NCBI GenBank assembly: GCA_002364975.1 | Contig: DEYT01000101.1 | Coordinates: 1 to 19,274, forward strand | DNA: 19,274 nt | Direction of reading: 5' to 3' | Source: Opitutia bacterium UBA3151 | Lineage (GTDB): Bacteria; Verrucomicrobiota; Verrucomicrobiia; Opitutales; Seribacteraceae | Shown here: positions 7,559-14,915 of the stretch, in pieces | Layout: each line of letters begins with the position of its first letter | Position numbering within the stretch: the stretch's first letter is position 1 | Notes under the pieces: model-generated | Databases searched by the model: none | The model's input: only the letters and a program-made list of their open reading frames with translations | What the model was told of the DNA's origin: nothing | Program-made: the position numbers and the translations under genes

Positions 7559-7698
7559 GTTTTTTTATTTCAAAAGGCTCGTTTTACTTAAGAAATGATT
7601 GTTTCTTTTGAGTTCCAAGAACCAGTGAAGCTATTTTAATTTAACAATCTTATGGGATACGATTTGACGATGTTTTGAGATATTGATTAGGTGCGGTG

Positions 7699-8796
7699 AT
7701 GAAATTTTGGGTTCCCATATTTGTTGTAATTTTGATATTTTCCGGTTGCCCGGAGGTGGAAGAAAAGCAGGAAATCCTTAAATCGAAACCAACTCCAAAA
7801 GTAGTTGAAAAAGAAGGAATGGTTCTCATTCCTGCCTCGAAATATATTCGGGGTAATGATAAAACACCTGGAAATGGAGAAAAATATCCAGAAGAAGGAC
7901 CAGCACATGAAGTCTATGTTCAAGGGTTTTGGATCGATAAGTATGAGGTCACAAATGCCGAATTCAAAAAGTTCATTGATGAGACAGGATATGTGACTTT
8001 TGCCGAAAAACCCCTCGATAAAAACTTGTTTCCCAATGCCCCGAAAAATCAACTTGAACCTGGAGCAACTATTTTTTCTCCTCCACCGGATAGCATTAAT
8101 CCTTGGGATGAAAATAACCCTTGGGACTGGTGGTCTTACACCGCAAGAGCAAGTTGGAAAAAGCCATTTGGTCCAAATTCATCGATCTTTAATTTAATGG
8201 ACCACCCAGTAGTATGTATTAATATTGATGATGCTAAAGCATATGCGGAGTGGGCAGGAAAAAGGTTACCAACGGAGGCGGAGTGGGAACTTGCCGCCCG
8301 GGGAGGTTTAAAAAACAAATTGTACAGCTGGGGCAATGAACCAAAACCTGAAGGTAAATGGATGGCCAACTGCTTTCAAGGCAAATTTCCTTCTAAAAAT
8401 TCTGCTCAAGATGGATACCATTACACATCTCCAGTTGGCTCATTTCCACCAAATGGCTTTGGACTCTATGATATGGCGGGTAATGTCTGGGAAATGTGCA
8501 GTGACTATTTTCATCCTTTATACTACAGCACTTTCCTCAAGAACCCCCACCCTAACCCGAAAGGACCAAAATCTGCAATTACTCAAATAGAACTGGATCA
8601 CTTTAGGTCCACGGGGACATGTCCGACCAAGAGACCAGGTACCGATGATTTGATGTTTCTGCATGTGGCCAAAGGAGGATCTTATTTATGCCACTGGGAT
8701 TATTGCCTAAGATATCGTCCCGCGGCCAGAAATCATTCCGAGTCTTTATCGCCCACTAACCATACCGGATTTCGTTGTGCCAAAGATTTGGATTAA
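7699..8796 (+). CDS. Formylglycine-generating enzyme (SUMF1/FGE family), predicted lipoprotein
   Basis: FGE converts a Cys in the C-x-P-S-R motif of type I sulfatases to the catalytic formylglycine, using copper and oxygen in aerobic enzymes. The 365-residue product has the FGE-sulfatase fold motifs GMVLIPA, FWIDKYEVTNAEFKKFIDETGY, DHPVVCINIDDAKAYAEWAGKRLPTEAEWELAARGG and GLYDMAGNVWEMCSDYF. The decisive block is GGSYLCHWDYCLRYRPAAR: C331 and C336, five apart, match the two active-site cysteines of human FGE (C336/C341). Many homologues lacking these are not FGEs, so this one is likely genuine. The N-terminus is a lipoprotein-type signal with Cys17 (FSGC), so it probably acts outside the cytoplasm. 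The start is ATG 7699, with GGTG five bases upstream; a GTG directly before it (7696) is an alternative. The CTPSR sulfatase at 16152-17534 is an obvious possible client. Confidence 0.92.
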   Translation: MKFWVPIFVVILIFSGCPEVEEKQEILKSKPTPKVVEKEGMVLIPASKYIRGNDKTPGNGEKYPEEGPAHEVYVQGFWIDKYEVTNAEFKKFIDETGYVTFAEKPLDKNLFPNAPKNQLEPGATIFSPPPDSINPWDENNPWDWWSYTARASWKKPFGPNSSIFNLMDHPVVCINIDDAKAYAEWAGKRLPTEAEWELAARGGLKNKLYSWGNEPKPEGKWMANCFQGKFPSKNSAQDGYHYTSPVGSFPPNGFGLYDMAGNVWEMCSDYFHPLYYSTFLKNPHPNPKGPKSAITQIELDHFRSTGTCPTKRPGTDDLMFLHVAKGGSYLCHWDYCLRYRPAARNHSESLSPTNHTGFRCAKDLD

Positions 8797-9144
8797 AATA
8801 GTTGGATTTGCTTCAAAGCTGAGAATAAATTAGATAATGTTATTATATTAAATATATTCATAAATGGGACTCGGTTTTAGAAACACAAGATTACCTTTTA
8901 AACCATATGCTTTTAGAAATGGCGAAAGTCAAAATCGTGCAGGGCACTGAAAATTTACGATTGAAAGCTTTATTTCTTACTCACGGGAAAATTTTCCCTA
9001 AAATTCATGATATTTTTTGCTTTAATTCTCTAAAACGAAAGATTTTTAAACCATTCGGAATATATACATGAACCAAAATCTTAATATTACCAAAGAAAAG
9101 AAAAACCCTTGCCAAAACACGATCAACCGCACAGATTATAGTTC
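8797..9144. other. AT-rich intergenic region between the FGE gene and the DUF1549/DUF1553 cluster
   Basis: No gene with recognisable homology is seen in these 348 bases. They hold long A/T runs near 8830-8860 and a perfect 14-base palindrome GGGAAAATTTTCCC (8985-8998). A plus-strand frame runs open from 8838 to a stop at 9069-9071, with ATGs at 8907 (54 residues) and 8919 (50 residues); it is basic and unrecognised. The promoter of the downstream cluster probably lies in the last 100 bases (a TTGCCA is present near 9109), but I cannot place a convincing -10/-35 pair. Confidence 0.6.
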
Positions 9145-11670
9145 ATGAATCGCCTTCTTTCTTTTTTTTCTCTTCTTGCTCTCACTTTTTCTACGATGTT
9201 TGGCAATGCTGAGCGTGATTTTCATTCTAACAATGGTCAGAAAATCAAGGGTACAGTACAAAAATTTTATGAAGATGGAGACATCTTGTTAAAAAGAAGC
9301 AAGGACAACCAACTCTTTCGTGTAAGCCTTGATATTTTCACGGAAGACGATCAAGCTTTTGTTCGAAACAATTTCGCCCCGAATCATGACGCACTCCCTG
9401 AATTCCAGCGTCCCCTCTCACCCTCAGTCCTGCAAGCTAATGCAAGGTTTATTGACAGTTTGATTGAGAAAAAGCTGGATTCCTTCAACTTACGCCCCAA
9501 CAAGATCGCAAGTGAGGAGGTCTTCCTTCGGAGAGCATACTTGAAAGTGATTGGTCGTATTCCTACTTTTGATGAAACCAAAGAATTCCTCGAGGACAGA
9601 GACCGTTCTTCTAAGAAATCCGCTCTCGTCGACAAACTTCTCGGAAGCCATGGTTATGTAAGCCACTGGTTCCATTTTTGGGCCGATATTCTTCGTGCGA
9701 AAGAAAATTTAGGCAATCGGGTCTCGGGTAGACCTTACATGGATTACATTCGGGAATCTATTGCCACTAACAAACCCTATGATGAATGGGTCAAGGAAAT
9801 GCTCTCATCTTCTGGTGCCATGTGGGAAAGAGGCAACGGTGCGGTTGGATATTTTGTCCGTGACCGCGGAATGCAGCTAGACAATATGTCTAATACGGTT
9901 CGAATTTTCTTGGGAACTAGCCTCGAGTGTGCCCAATGCCATGATCACCCCTTCGATCGCTGGACACAAAAACAATTTTATGAAATGGCTGCCTTCACCG
10001 AAGGTGCGGGTAACATTAGATTACGAAGTGATGACAACATCAATGCTCTTAATCGGATGTCGAGAGAAGAAGAGAGGCGTCTTGCCCGAGGGGATGACAC
10101 CGGAGCTTCTCGTCGACTAAGAAATGCTTCCCGAGATATTCGTGAACTTGTGACCACAGGCTTGGCAAGCATGGGCAAGGGTGAAATAAGGCTACCCGAC
10201 GATTACCAATACGATAACGCCAAACCGAGCCAAAAGCTTACAGCTACTACGATTTTTGGCCTTGCAGCCGAACTTGATGAAAACCTTGAAGTTACTGGCT
10301 CCCGTTCCTCATATGCCAACTGGGTAGCATCCGAGTCAAATCCACGCTTTACCACCGTCATTGTTAATCGTTTGTGGAAAGAAGTGTTCGGTTTAGCCCT
10401 AATTGAACCACTTGATAATATGTTTGATGATACCATGGCCACTGATCGCACTCTACAATTACATTTGGAAAAAGTGATGGTTGCCCTCGATTTTGACCTT
10501 CAGGAGTTTTTACGAATTTTGTACAACACCCAAGCATTTCAGCGTCAAGCTCCCAAGCCTGACTTGATGGCAAGAGATGCTAAAGATACAATCATGCCCC
10601 CTGATGTAAAATGGGTACTTGCTGGCCCCAATGTACAGGCTCCCACACGAGGTAGTATTCCCTATTTTTACCAAGGACCGCTCATGGAAAGAATGAGTGG
10701 GGAGCAGATCTGGGATTCTCTTGTCACCCTTAATTACCCCGATGTAGATACTCGGCAAATCAAGAGAGATGATAAGTACTCAAATTATGAGCAATATTTA
10801 GAATTATCTGGGGAAGAGCTCTTTGCTATTGCGATGAAGCGTGCAGGCTTACAGATCGGTGCGGAAGTCAAAATGCCTGATAAAAATGAGGGCATGGCAG
10901 CGAAACTGGGTGAACCCATCAATACCGATTGCCCCCTTAAGCCTGGTCGAGCGATCGATCCCAGCCTAAAGGCACTAAATGAAAAGGGTGAAACCATCGG
11001 ATTTTGTTGCCGTTCATGTTTGAATCGTTTCAAGGCAAGCCAGCCGACCCCTCCAAGTACAGTGGCTGCGAAGCCTGCCACCAAAAAATTTGGCAACCCA
11101 ATCAACTCAGACTGTCCGATTAAACCTGGCAGGCCAGTTGATCCATCCCTTCTTGCCTTCAATGACGAAGGGGAAACTGTAGCTTTTTGCTGTCGTTCAT
11201 GTGTCAACAAATTTAAGCAACAACAAATGCAGCCACCTGCAACTGCGAATATGTCGGCTGCTACAAATCAAGGCTATGGGAATTTTGTGAAGGATCGTAA
11301 TTCGGTTCGAGCAACCGAAGTTGGATCCCCTGCTCCAAACGGTCATTTAATTCGCGAATTTGGGTCTGCATCCCGCGATCAAATTGAAGATAGCCACAAA
11401 CAAGCTTCAGTCACGCAAGTCTTAAATCTGCTTAACGGTTATGTTGAAGAATATCTTCTCAAGAACGATAAAGTTCCCATCCTTAACCTTGTCAAAGAAG
11501 GTAAAACCGTAGATTCCAAAATAAATAATGCATTTCTTGCTGTGTTGAACCGGGAACCTTCCAGTTCTGAACTCCGCAATTTTAAGGACGCAATTCGTTC
11601 TAGTGAATTCCCCGAAAAAGATCTCATCTGGGTACTTGTTAACAGCCACGAATTCCTCTTCATACAATAA
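9145..11670 (+). CDS. Exported SHD1 + DUF1549 + DUF1553 protein with two inserted Cys-rich YHS/TRASH-like modules
   Basis: The 841-residue product begins with a signal peptide (residues about 1-22). An SHD1-like segment follows (ERDFHSNNGQKIKGTVQKF to the EDDQAFVRNNF region, about 23-77). DUF1549 (PSCyt2) spans about 95-290 and contains C262-AQ-C265-H266-DHPFDRW, a CxxCH heme-binding-type motif typical of this family. DUF1553 (PSD1) starts near 365 and includes FTTVIVNRLWKEVFG and a C-terminal part at about 710-841. Between these DUF1553 parts sit two near-identical Cys modules (587-630 and 648-691), each with one Cys-Pro and an FCCRSC motif, resembling metal-binding YHS/TRASH domains. Such insertions are not usual in DUF1549/DUF1553 proteins as I know them. 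The family's function is not established. It heads a cluster with the DUF1501 and cytochrome genes (gap of 44 bases to the next). There is no clear Shine-Dalgarno site. Confidence 0.88.
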   Translation: MNRLLSFFSLLALTFSTMFGNAERDFHSNNGQKIKGTVQKFYEDGDILLKRSKDNQLFRVSLDIFTEDDQAFVRNNFAPNHDALPEFQRPLSPSVLQANARFIDSLIEKKLDSFNLRPNKIASEEVFLRRAYLKVIGRIPTFDETKEFLEDRDRSSKKSALVDKLLGSHGYVSHWFHFWADILRAKENLGNRVSGRPYMDYIRESIATNKPYDEWVKEMLSSSGAMWERGNGAVGYFVRDRGMQLDNMSNTVRIFLGTSLECAQCHDHPFDRWTQKQFYEMAAFTEGAGNIRLRSDDNINALNRMSREEERRLARGDDTGASRRLRNASRDIRELVTTGLASMGKGEIRLPDDYQYDNAKPSQKLTATTIFGLAAELDENLEVTGSRSSYANWVASESNPRFTTVIVNRLWKEVFGLALIEPLDNMFDDTMATDRTLQLHLEKVMVALDFDLQEFLRILYNTQAFQRQAPKPDLMARDAKDTIMPPDVKWVLAGPNVQAPTRGSIPYFYQGPLMERMSGEQIWDSLVTLNYPDVDTRQIKRDDKYSNYEQYLELSGEELFAIAMKRAGLQIGAEVKMPDKNEGMAAKLGEPINTDCPLKPGRAIDPSLKALNEKGETIGFCCRSCLNRFKASQPTPPSTVAAKPATKKFGNPINSDCPIKPGRPVDPSLLAFNDEGETVAFCCRSCVNKFKQQQMQPPATANMSAATNQGYGNFVKDRNSVRATEVGSPAPNGHLIREFGSASRDQIEDSHKQASVTQVLNLLNGYVEEYLLKNDKVPILNLVKEGKTVDSKINNAFLAVLNREPSSSELRNFKDAIRSSEFPEKDLIWVLVNSHEFLFIQ
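10903..11034 (+). repeat. Cys module copy 1 (coding repeat, YHS/TRASH-like)
   Basis: This stretch encodes residues 587-630 of the DUF1549/DUF1553 protein. Key residues are C596-P597, the PGR segment and F620-C621-C622-R-S-C625, then F629-K630. By hand alignment it shares 30 of 44 residues with copy 2, without gaps, and the four Cys are in identical places. Confidence 0.85.
11086..11217 (+). repeat. Cys module copy 2 (coding repeat, YHS/TRASH-like)
   Basis: This stretch encodes residues 648-691 of the same protein, offset 61 residues (183 bases) from copy 1. Cys are at 657, 682, 683 and 686. A 17-residue linker rich in Pro, Ala and Thr separates the copies, and another Gln/Pro/Ala-rich linker follows copy 2, as expected for mobile tethered domains. 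Confidence 0.85.
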
Positions 11671-11714
11671 TTTGAAATTCAAACATTTAAACATAAAAAT
11701 AAAAAGGTTATAAT

Positions 11715-13013
11715 ATGAATCCATCAATCAACTCAATTGACGAACTCGGTCGTAGAGAATTTATTGCAAATGCAGCAAAAGCTTGCCTCGGAGTAGGACT
11801 GATGCCAATGGCAGGATCATACATCCATAACAGCGTTAAAGCACTCACTCCTGGTGCTAGGCCAGCTACCGCCCGACATGTGATCTATTTAAATATGTCT
11901 GGTGCTATGTCACACCTAGACACTTTCGGACCTCAGGTGAATAACCCAGAGATAATGGGCGATGTGAAAACGATCCCAACGAGTGCGGATGGCGTTATTC
12001 TATCTGAGAATCTTCCCCTCACTGCCAAGCATATGCACAATGCTGCAGTCATCAAAACGATGGTGACAAGCCAGGGTGCTCATGAACAAGCAAGTTATTT
12101 GATGCATACGAGTTACCTCAAACGCGGCACCATTGTTCACCCCACTTTTGGAAGCTGGGTCTCAAAACTTTCCGGTCCAATTAACCGGACCATTCCTAGA
12201 AATGTAAAAATTGGTGGGGGAAGAGGAAGTGCTGGATTCTTGGAAGCAGAACACGGAGCCTTACCCATCGGTAACCCTAAGGAAGGCCTAGCCAACAGTA
12301 CAATGGCTGACTATTTGGACCACGAAAAATTCGGAAGCCGTATATCCATGGCTGAAAAAATGAATGTCAATTTTACAGCTCAATACAACCAAAAGCAAGT
12401 TAGAGCCTATTCCAAATTATACCAAGATGCGGTCAAATTAATGAACAGCGAAGACTTGAATGCTTTTGACATTACACAGGAGCCTGAAGCCATGCATGAA
12501 CTTTATGGCACCACTAATTTTGGACAGGGATGTCTGTTAGCTCGTCGTCTCATTGAAAATAAAGTTCGTTATGTTGAAGTTTCCCGCGGTGGTTGGGATA
12601 CTCACGACAACAATTTTGAAGCCGTTGCCAACAATTGTACTGACATTGATAAAGCATTAAGTGGATTGCTCATTGACCTTGAAATGAGAGGTCTCTTGAA
12701 AGAAACTCTCGTTGTATTAACATCAGAATTTGGTCGTACTCCCAACATTAATGGTCGTGATGGTCGTGACCACTGGCCATACTGCTTTACCGCATTCATG
12801 GCAGGTGGAGGTGTTAAGGGTGGTATAACCTATGGTGAAGTCGATAAAATTGGTCGTTCTCCGATTGCTGGTAAACCGATCAAGCCAGAAGATTTAAATG
12901 CTTCTATTGCCTACCTTCTTGGATTACCTTTGAATGATGTTCAATATTCCCCTTCAGGTCGTCCTTTTACAATAGCACACAAAGGCGAACCTCTTTTCGA
13001 TGTAATCGCCTAG
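11715..13013 (+). CDS. DUF1501 family protein with Tat-type signal
   Basis: The 432-residue product is a DUF1501 protein, a family related to the alkaline phosphatase/sulfatase fold and almost always found next to DUF1549/DUF1553 genes in Planctomycetota and Verrucomicrobiota. The N-terminus has a twin-arginine-type motif (GRREFIANAAKACLGVGL), so folded export by Tat is likely. Putative metal-site blocks are SGAMSHLDTFGP (H67, D69), SRGGWDTHDNN (D295, H297, D298), TSEFGRTPN (E338, R341) and GRDGRDHWP. A hydrolase or metal-binding role is therefore plausible, but no substrate is known. Length is normal for the family. An AAAGG stretch lies eight bases before the start. It is 18 bases upstream of the cytochrome gene, so the three genes 9145-14795 form one transcription unit in all likelihood. 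Confidence 0.9.
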   Translation: MNPSINSIDELGRREFIANAAKACLGVGLMPMAGSYIHNSVKALTPGARPATARHVIYLNMSGAMSHLDTFGPQVNNPEIMGDVKTIPTSADGVILSENLPLTAKHMHNAAVIKTMVTSQGAHEQASYLMHTSYLKRGTIVHPTFGSWVSKLSGPINRTIPRNVKIGGGRGSAGFLEAEHGALPIGNPKEGLANSTMADYLDHEKFGSRISMAEKMNVNFTAQYNQKQVRAYSKLYQDAVKLMNSEDLNAFDITQEPEAMHELYGTTNFGQGCLLARRLIENKVRYVEVSRGGWDTHDNNFEAVANNCTDIDKALSGLLIDLEMRGLLKETLVVLTSEFGRTPNINGRDGRDHWPYCFTAFMAGGGVKGGITYGEVDKIGRSPIAGKPIKPEDLNASIAYLLGLPLNDVQYSPSGRPFTIAHKGEPLFDVIA

Positions 13014-13031
13014 AGGTTAGTGAGATGATTA

Positions 13032-14795
13032 ATGATTAAGAAAAGCCTCTTTTTATTCTGTTCCTTAATCATTTTCACTTCACTTGTCTGTGCAAGTGAA
13101 CCCTTTAGAATATTCAAAACACCTCAAGGCCAGTCTCTGGAGGGTCGTGCAGTTGGCTACGAGGGTCAAACTTTCATCCTCGCTGACAAGTCTGGTAAAC
13201 TGGTTCAGGTACCTTTAAGGGCATTATCGGTCGAAGATCAAACTTATTTAATCAAAGCTGCTCAAGCTAACAAAATACCTAGGGGCAGACCATCCTCGAT
13301 CCCTCCCCCACCTTCACAAATAACAACACCCTCTGCTGAGTCCAGTGAGGTAGTTTCTAAAGAGGTTGATCTTCTTTTAGATGAAAAACCTACTGATATA
13401 GTTCATAAGCCCCCCGCTCCCAAGAAGGTAACTTTTCGACCCGGTTCCTTTTTTGGTCATGTCCCAGTACCTCTTGGGGTAAGTCCTGAAGAGGCACTCG
13501 CCAAAGCGGTTGGTGCAAAGCCCAAACCTGGTGAAGCCATTGATTTCGATCGACATGTTTTGCCCATCCTTAAAGAACGCTGTAATAGCTGCCACCATGC
13601 TCCTTTTGATAGGTCAGGTAGACTAGTTAATCCAAAGGCGAGCCTACGGTTTGACACATTTGCCCAAGTTATGAAGGGTAACTTAGATGGTCCAGTGGTG
13701 GTGGCAAATGATCTTGAGAAAAGCCGTCTTTACTCCGTGCTCAACCTGCCTGAAGATGATGACTTGTTTATGCCACCCAAAGGTGGTCCCGTGGATGAAG
13801 ATCAAATCGATATTATTAAAAGATGGATTATGGAAGGAGCAAAACCATCCAAAGATGGAATCTCCGCAACCAAAGGAGGTATACCTGCTCCAGATGAGCC
13901 GGTTAGTTTCCACAACCACATCCTTCCTCTTTTCGAACAAAAATGTATGGAATGCCACGGCGCCCCATTTGTAAAAAACAGCAGAACAATCAAACCTCGG
14001 GCTGGCTTACGATTAGATACTTATGAATGGGTTTTAAAAGGGAATTTGGACGGTAAGATTGTTACTCCAGGTGATCATACTGACAGCACGCTCCATCGTG
14101 TAATTACCCTTGCAGATGATGACCCGGAAATTATGCCTCCCAAAGGTGGTCCGCTTTCGGGAGATGAAATTACTATGATCAAGAGATGGATTTTAGAAGG
14201 TGCATCTGAACAACCTGCCGCGGAAGCTGCGGACCCAAATGCTCCTCCAAAGGTTAAGAAAGTTGAGACCGTTGCAGCCATCGTCGATAAAAAAACCTCT
14301 ATTCTTGACCAACTCGCCAAACGGGCTTCAACTCCCTCCAAGTCTTCCCTCCTGGCAGCCGAGAAAACTGGGGCACTGGTTCGTCAGTTAGCAGAAAAAA
14401 GCCCATTGGTTCGTGCGGAGTTTTCGTCTTTTGCCAGCGAAGTTAAAGATGAGAATCTGGGTGCTTTTAGTGGAATAAAGAATAACATCTCACATTTGGA
14501 TGTTTCCAGAACAAAGATTACAGACCGCTCCATGTCCCTTGCTGGTAGTTATCCTAACCTCAATTGGATTAGCCTTAGAAACACCAAAATTACGGACAAT
14601 GGTTTAACTCAACTTACCAAATTACAATTCCTTCAGTATATCAATCTGTCAGGTACTCAAGTGACTGATAAATGTATCAGTACACTGGCTTCAATGAAAT
14701 CACTGAATGAAATTTATCTATGGAATTCACAAGTTACTGAATCTGGAGCCAAAAAACTTAGGGAATCTCTTCCTGACGCCAAAATTATATTTTAG
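13032..14795 (+). CDS. Exported protein with SHD1-like segment, two PSCyt1 cytochrome c domains and C-terminal leucine-rich repeats
   Basis: The 587-residue product begins with a signal peptide (about 1-21). An SHD1-like segment follows (FRIFKTPQGQSLEGRAVGYEGQ, then VPLRALSVEDQTYL), then a Pro-rich linker (about 85-170). Two planctomycete-type cytochrome c domains come next. Domain 1 (172-270) has C184-NS-C187-H188 and the likely axial Met in MPPKGGP (M247). Domain 2 (293-391) has C305-ME-C308-H309 and M368 in an identical MPPKGGP. Both have exactly 60 residues from the second Cys to the Met. After an Ala/Lys-rich linker, residues about 480-587 form leucine-rich repeats (NISHLDVSRTKITD, LNWISLRNTKITDNGL, LQYINLSGTQVTD, LNEIYLWNSQVTESG). 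It probably carries two hemes outside the cytoplasm and passes electrons for its cluster partners, with the LRRs as a docking surface; partners and substrate are unknown. Confidence 0.9.
   Translation: MIKKSLFLFCSLIIFTSLVCASEPFRIFKTPQGQSLEGRAVGYEGQTFILADKSGKLVQVPLRALSVEDQTYLIKAAQANKIPRGRPSSIPPPPSQITTPSAESSEVVSKEVDLLLDEKPTDIVHKPPAPKKVTFRPGSFFGHVPVPLGVSPEEALAKAVGAKPKPGEAIDFDRHVLPILKERCNSCHHAPFDRSGRLVNPKASLRFDTFAQVMKGNLDGPVVVANDLEKSRLYSVLNLPEDDDLFMPPKGGPVDEDQIDIIKRWIMEGAKPSKDGISATKGGIPAPDEPVSFHNHILPLFEQKCMECHGAPFVKNSRTIKPRAGLRLDTYEWVLKGNLDGKIVTPGDHTDSTLHRVITLADDDPEIMPPKGGPLSGDEITMIKRWILEGASEQPAAEAADPNAPPKVKKVETVAAIVDKKTSILDQLAKRASTPSKSSLLAAEKTGALVRQLAEKSPLVRAEFSSFASEVKDENLGAFSGIKNNISHLDVSRTKITDRSMSLAGSYPNLNWISLRNTKITDNGLTQLTKLQFLQYINLSGTQVTDKCISTLASMKSLNEIYLWNSQVTESGAKKLRESLPDAKIIF
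13545..13841 (+). repeat. PSCyt1 cytochrome domain copy 1 (coding repeat)
   Basis: This encodes residues 172-270. It is one of two copies with a period of 121 residues; it shares with the other the heme motif CxxCH, the KGNLDG segment, MPPKGGP and IKRWI-EGA. The equal lengths and absence of gaps indicate an internal domain duplication. Confidence 0.85.
13908..14204 (+). repeat. PSCyt1 cytochrome domain copy 2 (coding repeat)
   Basis: This encodes residues 293-391, the second cytochrome domain, in ungapped register with copy 1 (offset 363 bases). Heme motif C305-ME-C308-H309; axial Met candidate M368. Confidence 0.85.
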
Positions 14796-14813
14796 ATTCT
14801 TCCTTTTTTCACC

Positions 14814-14857
14814 TGTTCTAAACAGTATCAGGAATTTTCTCTTGAGTTGTTCTAAAC
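14814..14857 (+). promoter_or_regulatory. Paired 10-base repeat upstream of the cysteine desulfurase gene (possible operator)
   Basis: TGTTCTAAAC occurs at 14814-14823 and again at 14848-14857. The first copy lies inside a short inverted repeat, CTGTT-CTA-AACAG (14813-14825). The pair sits 60-100 bases before the preferred desulfurase start and after the stop of the cytochrome gene. It does not match the IscR sites I know. It could be an operator or chance in AT-rich DNA. Confidence 0.2.
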
Positions 14858-14915
14858 GCGGATTGCTGTTAGTATAGAATTGAATGTTGTTAATCTCATT
14901 AAACATATAAAGCGG

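Noticed and set aside
7575..7615. Hairpin AAGAAA...TTTCTT after the tRNA as a terminator
   Set aside because: Only six A/T pairs, and no U-tract follows the stem directly.
7687..8052. Minus-strand open frame of 121 codons over the start of the FGE gene
   Set aside because: It is antisense to a well-supported gene, rich in Phe and Ile as expected from reading A-rich coding DNA backwards, and has no motif.
8985..8998. Palindrome GGGAAAATTTTCCC as a terminator
   Set aside because: It is a perfect palindrome with no loop bases and no T-run directly after, so it would make a poor hairpin; more likely chance or a binding site.
10785..11210. Minus-strand open frame of 141 codons across the Cys modules
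   Set aside because: Its own repeat is only the mirror of the duplicated modules on the plus strand; the plus-strand protein has clear domain conservation.
10903..11217. The tandem modules as a zinc-ribbon or rubredoxin pair
   Set aside because: Each module has one Cys-Pro and a CCxxC, not two CxxC knuckles, so YHS/TRASH-like is the better match.
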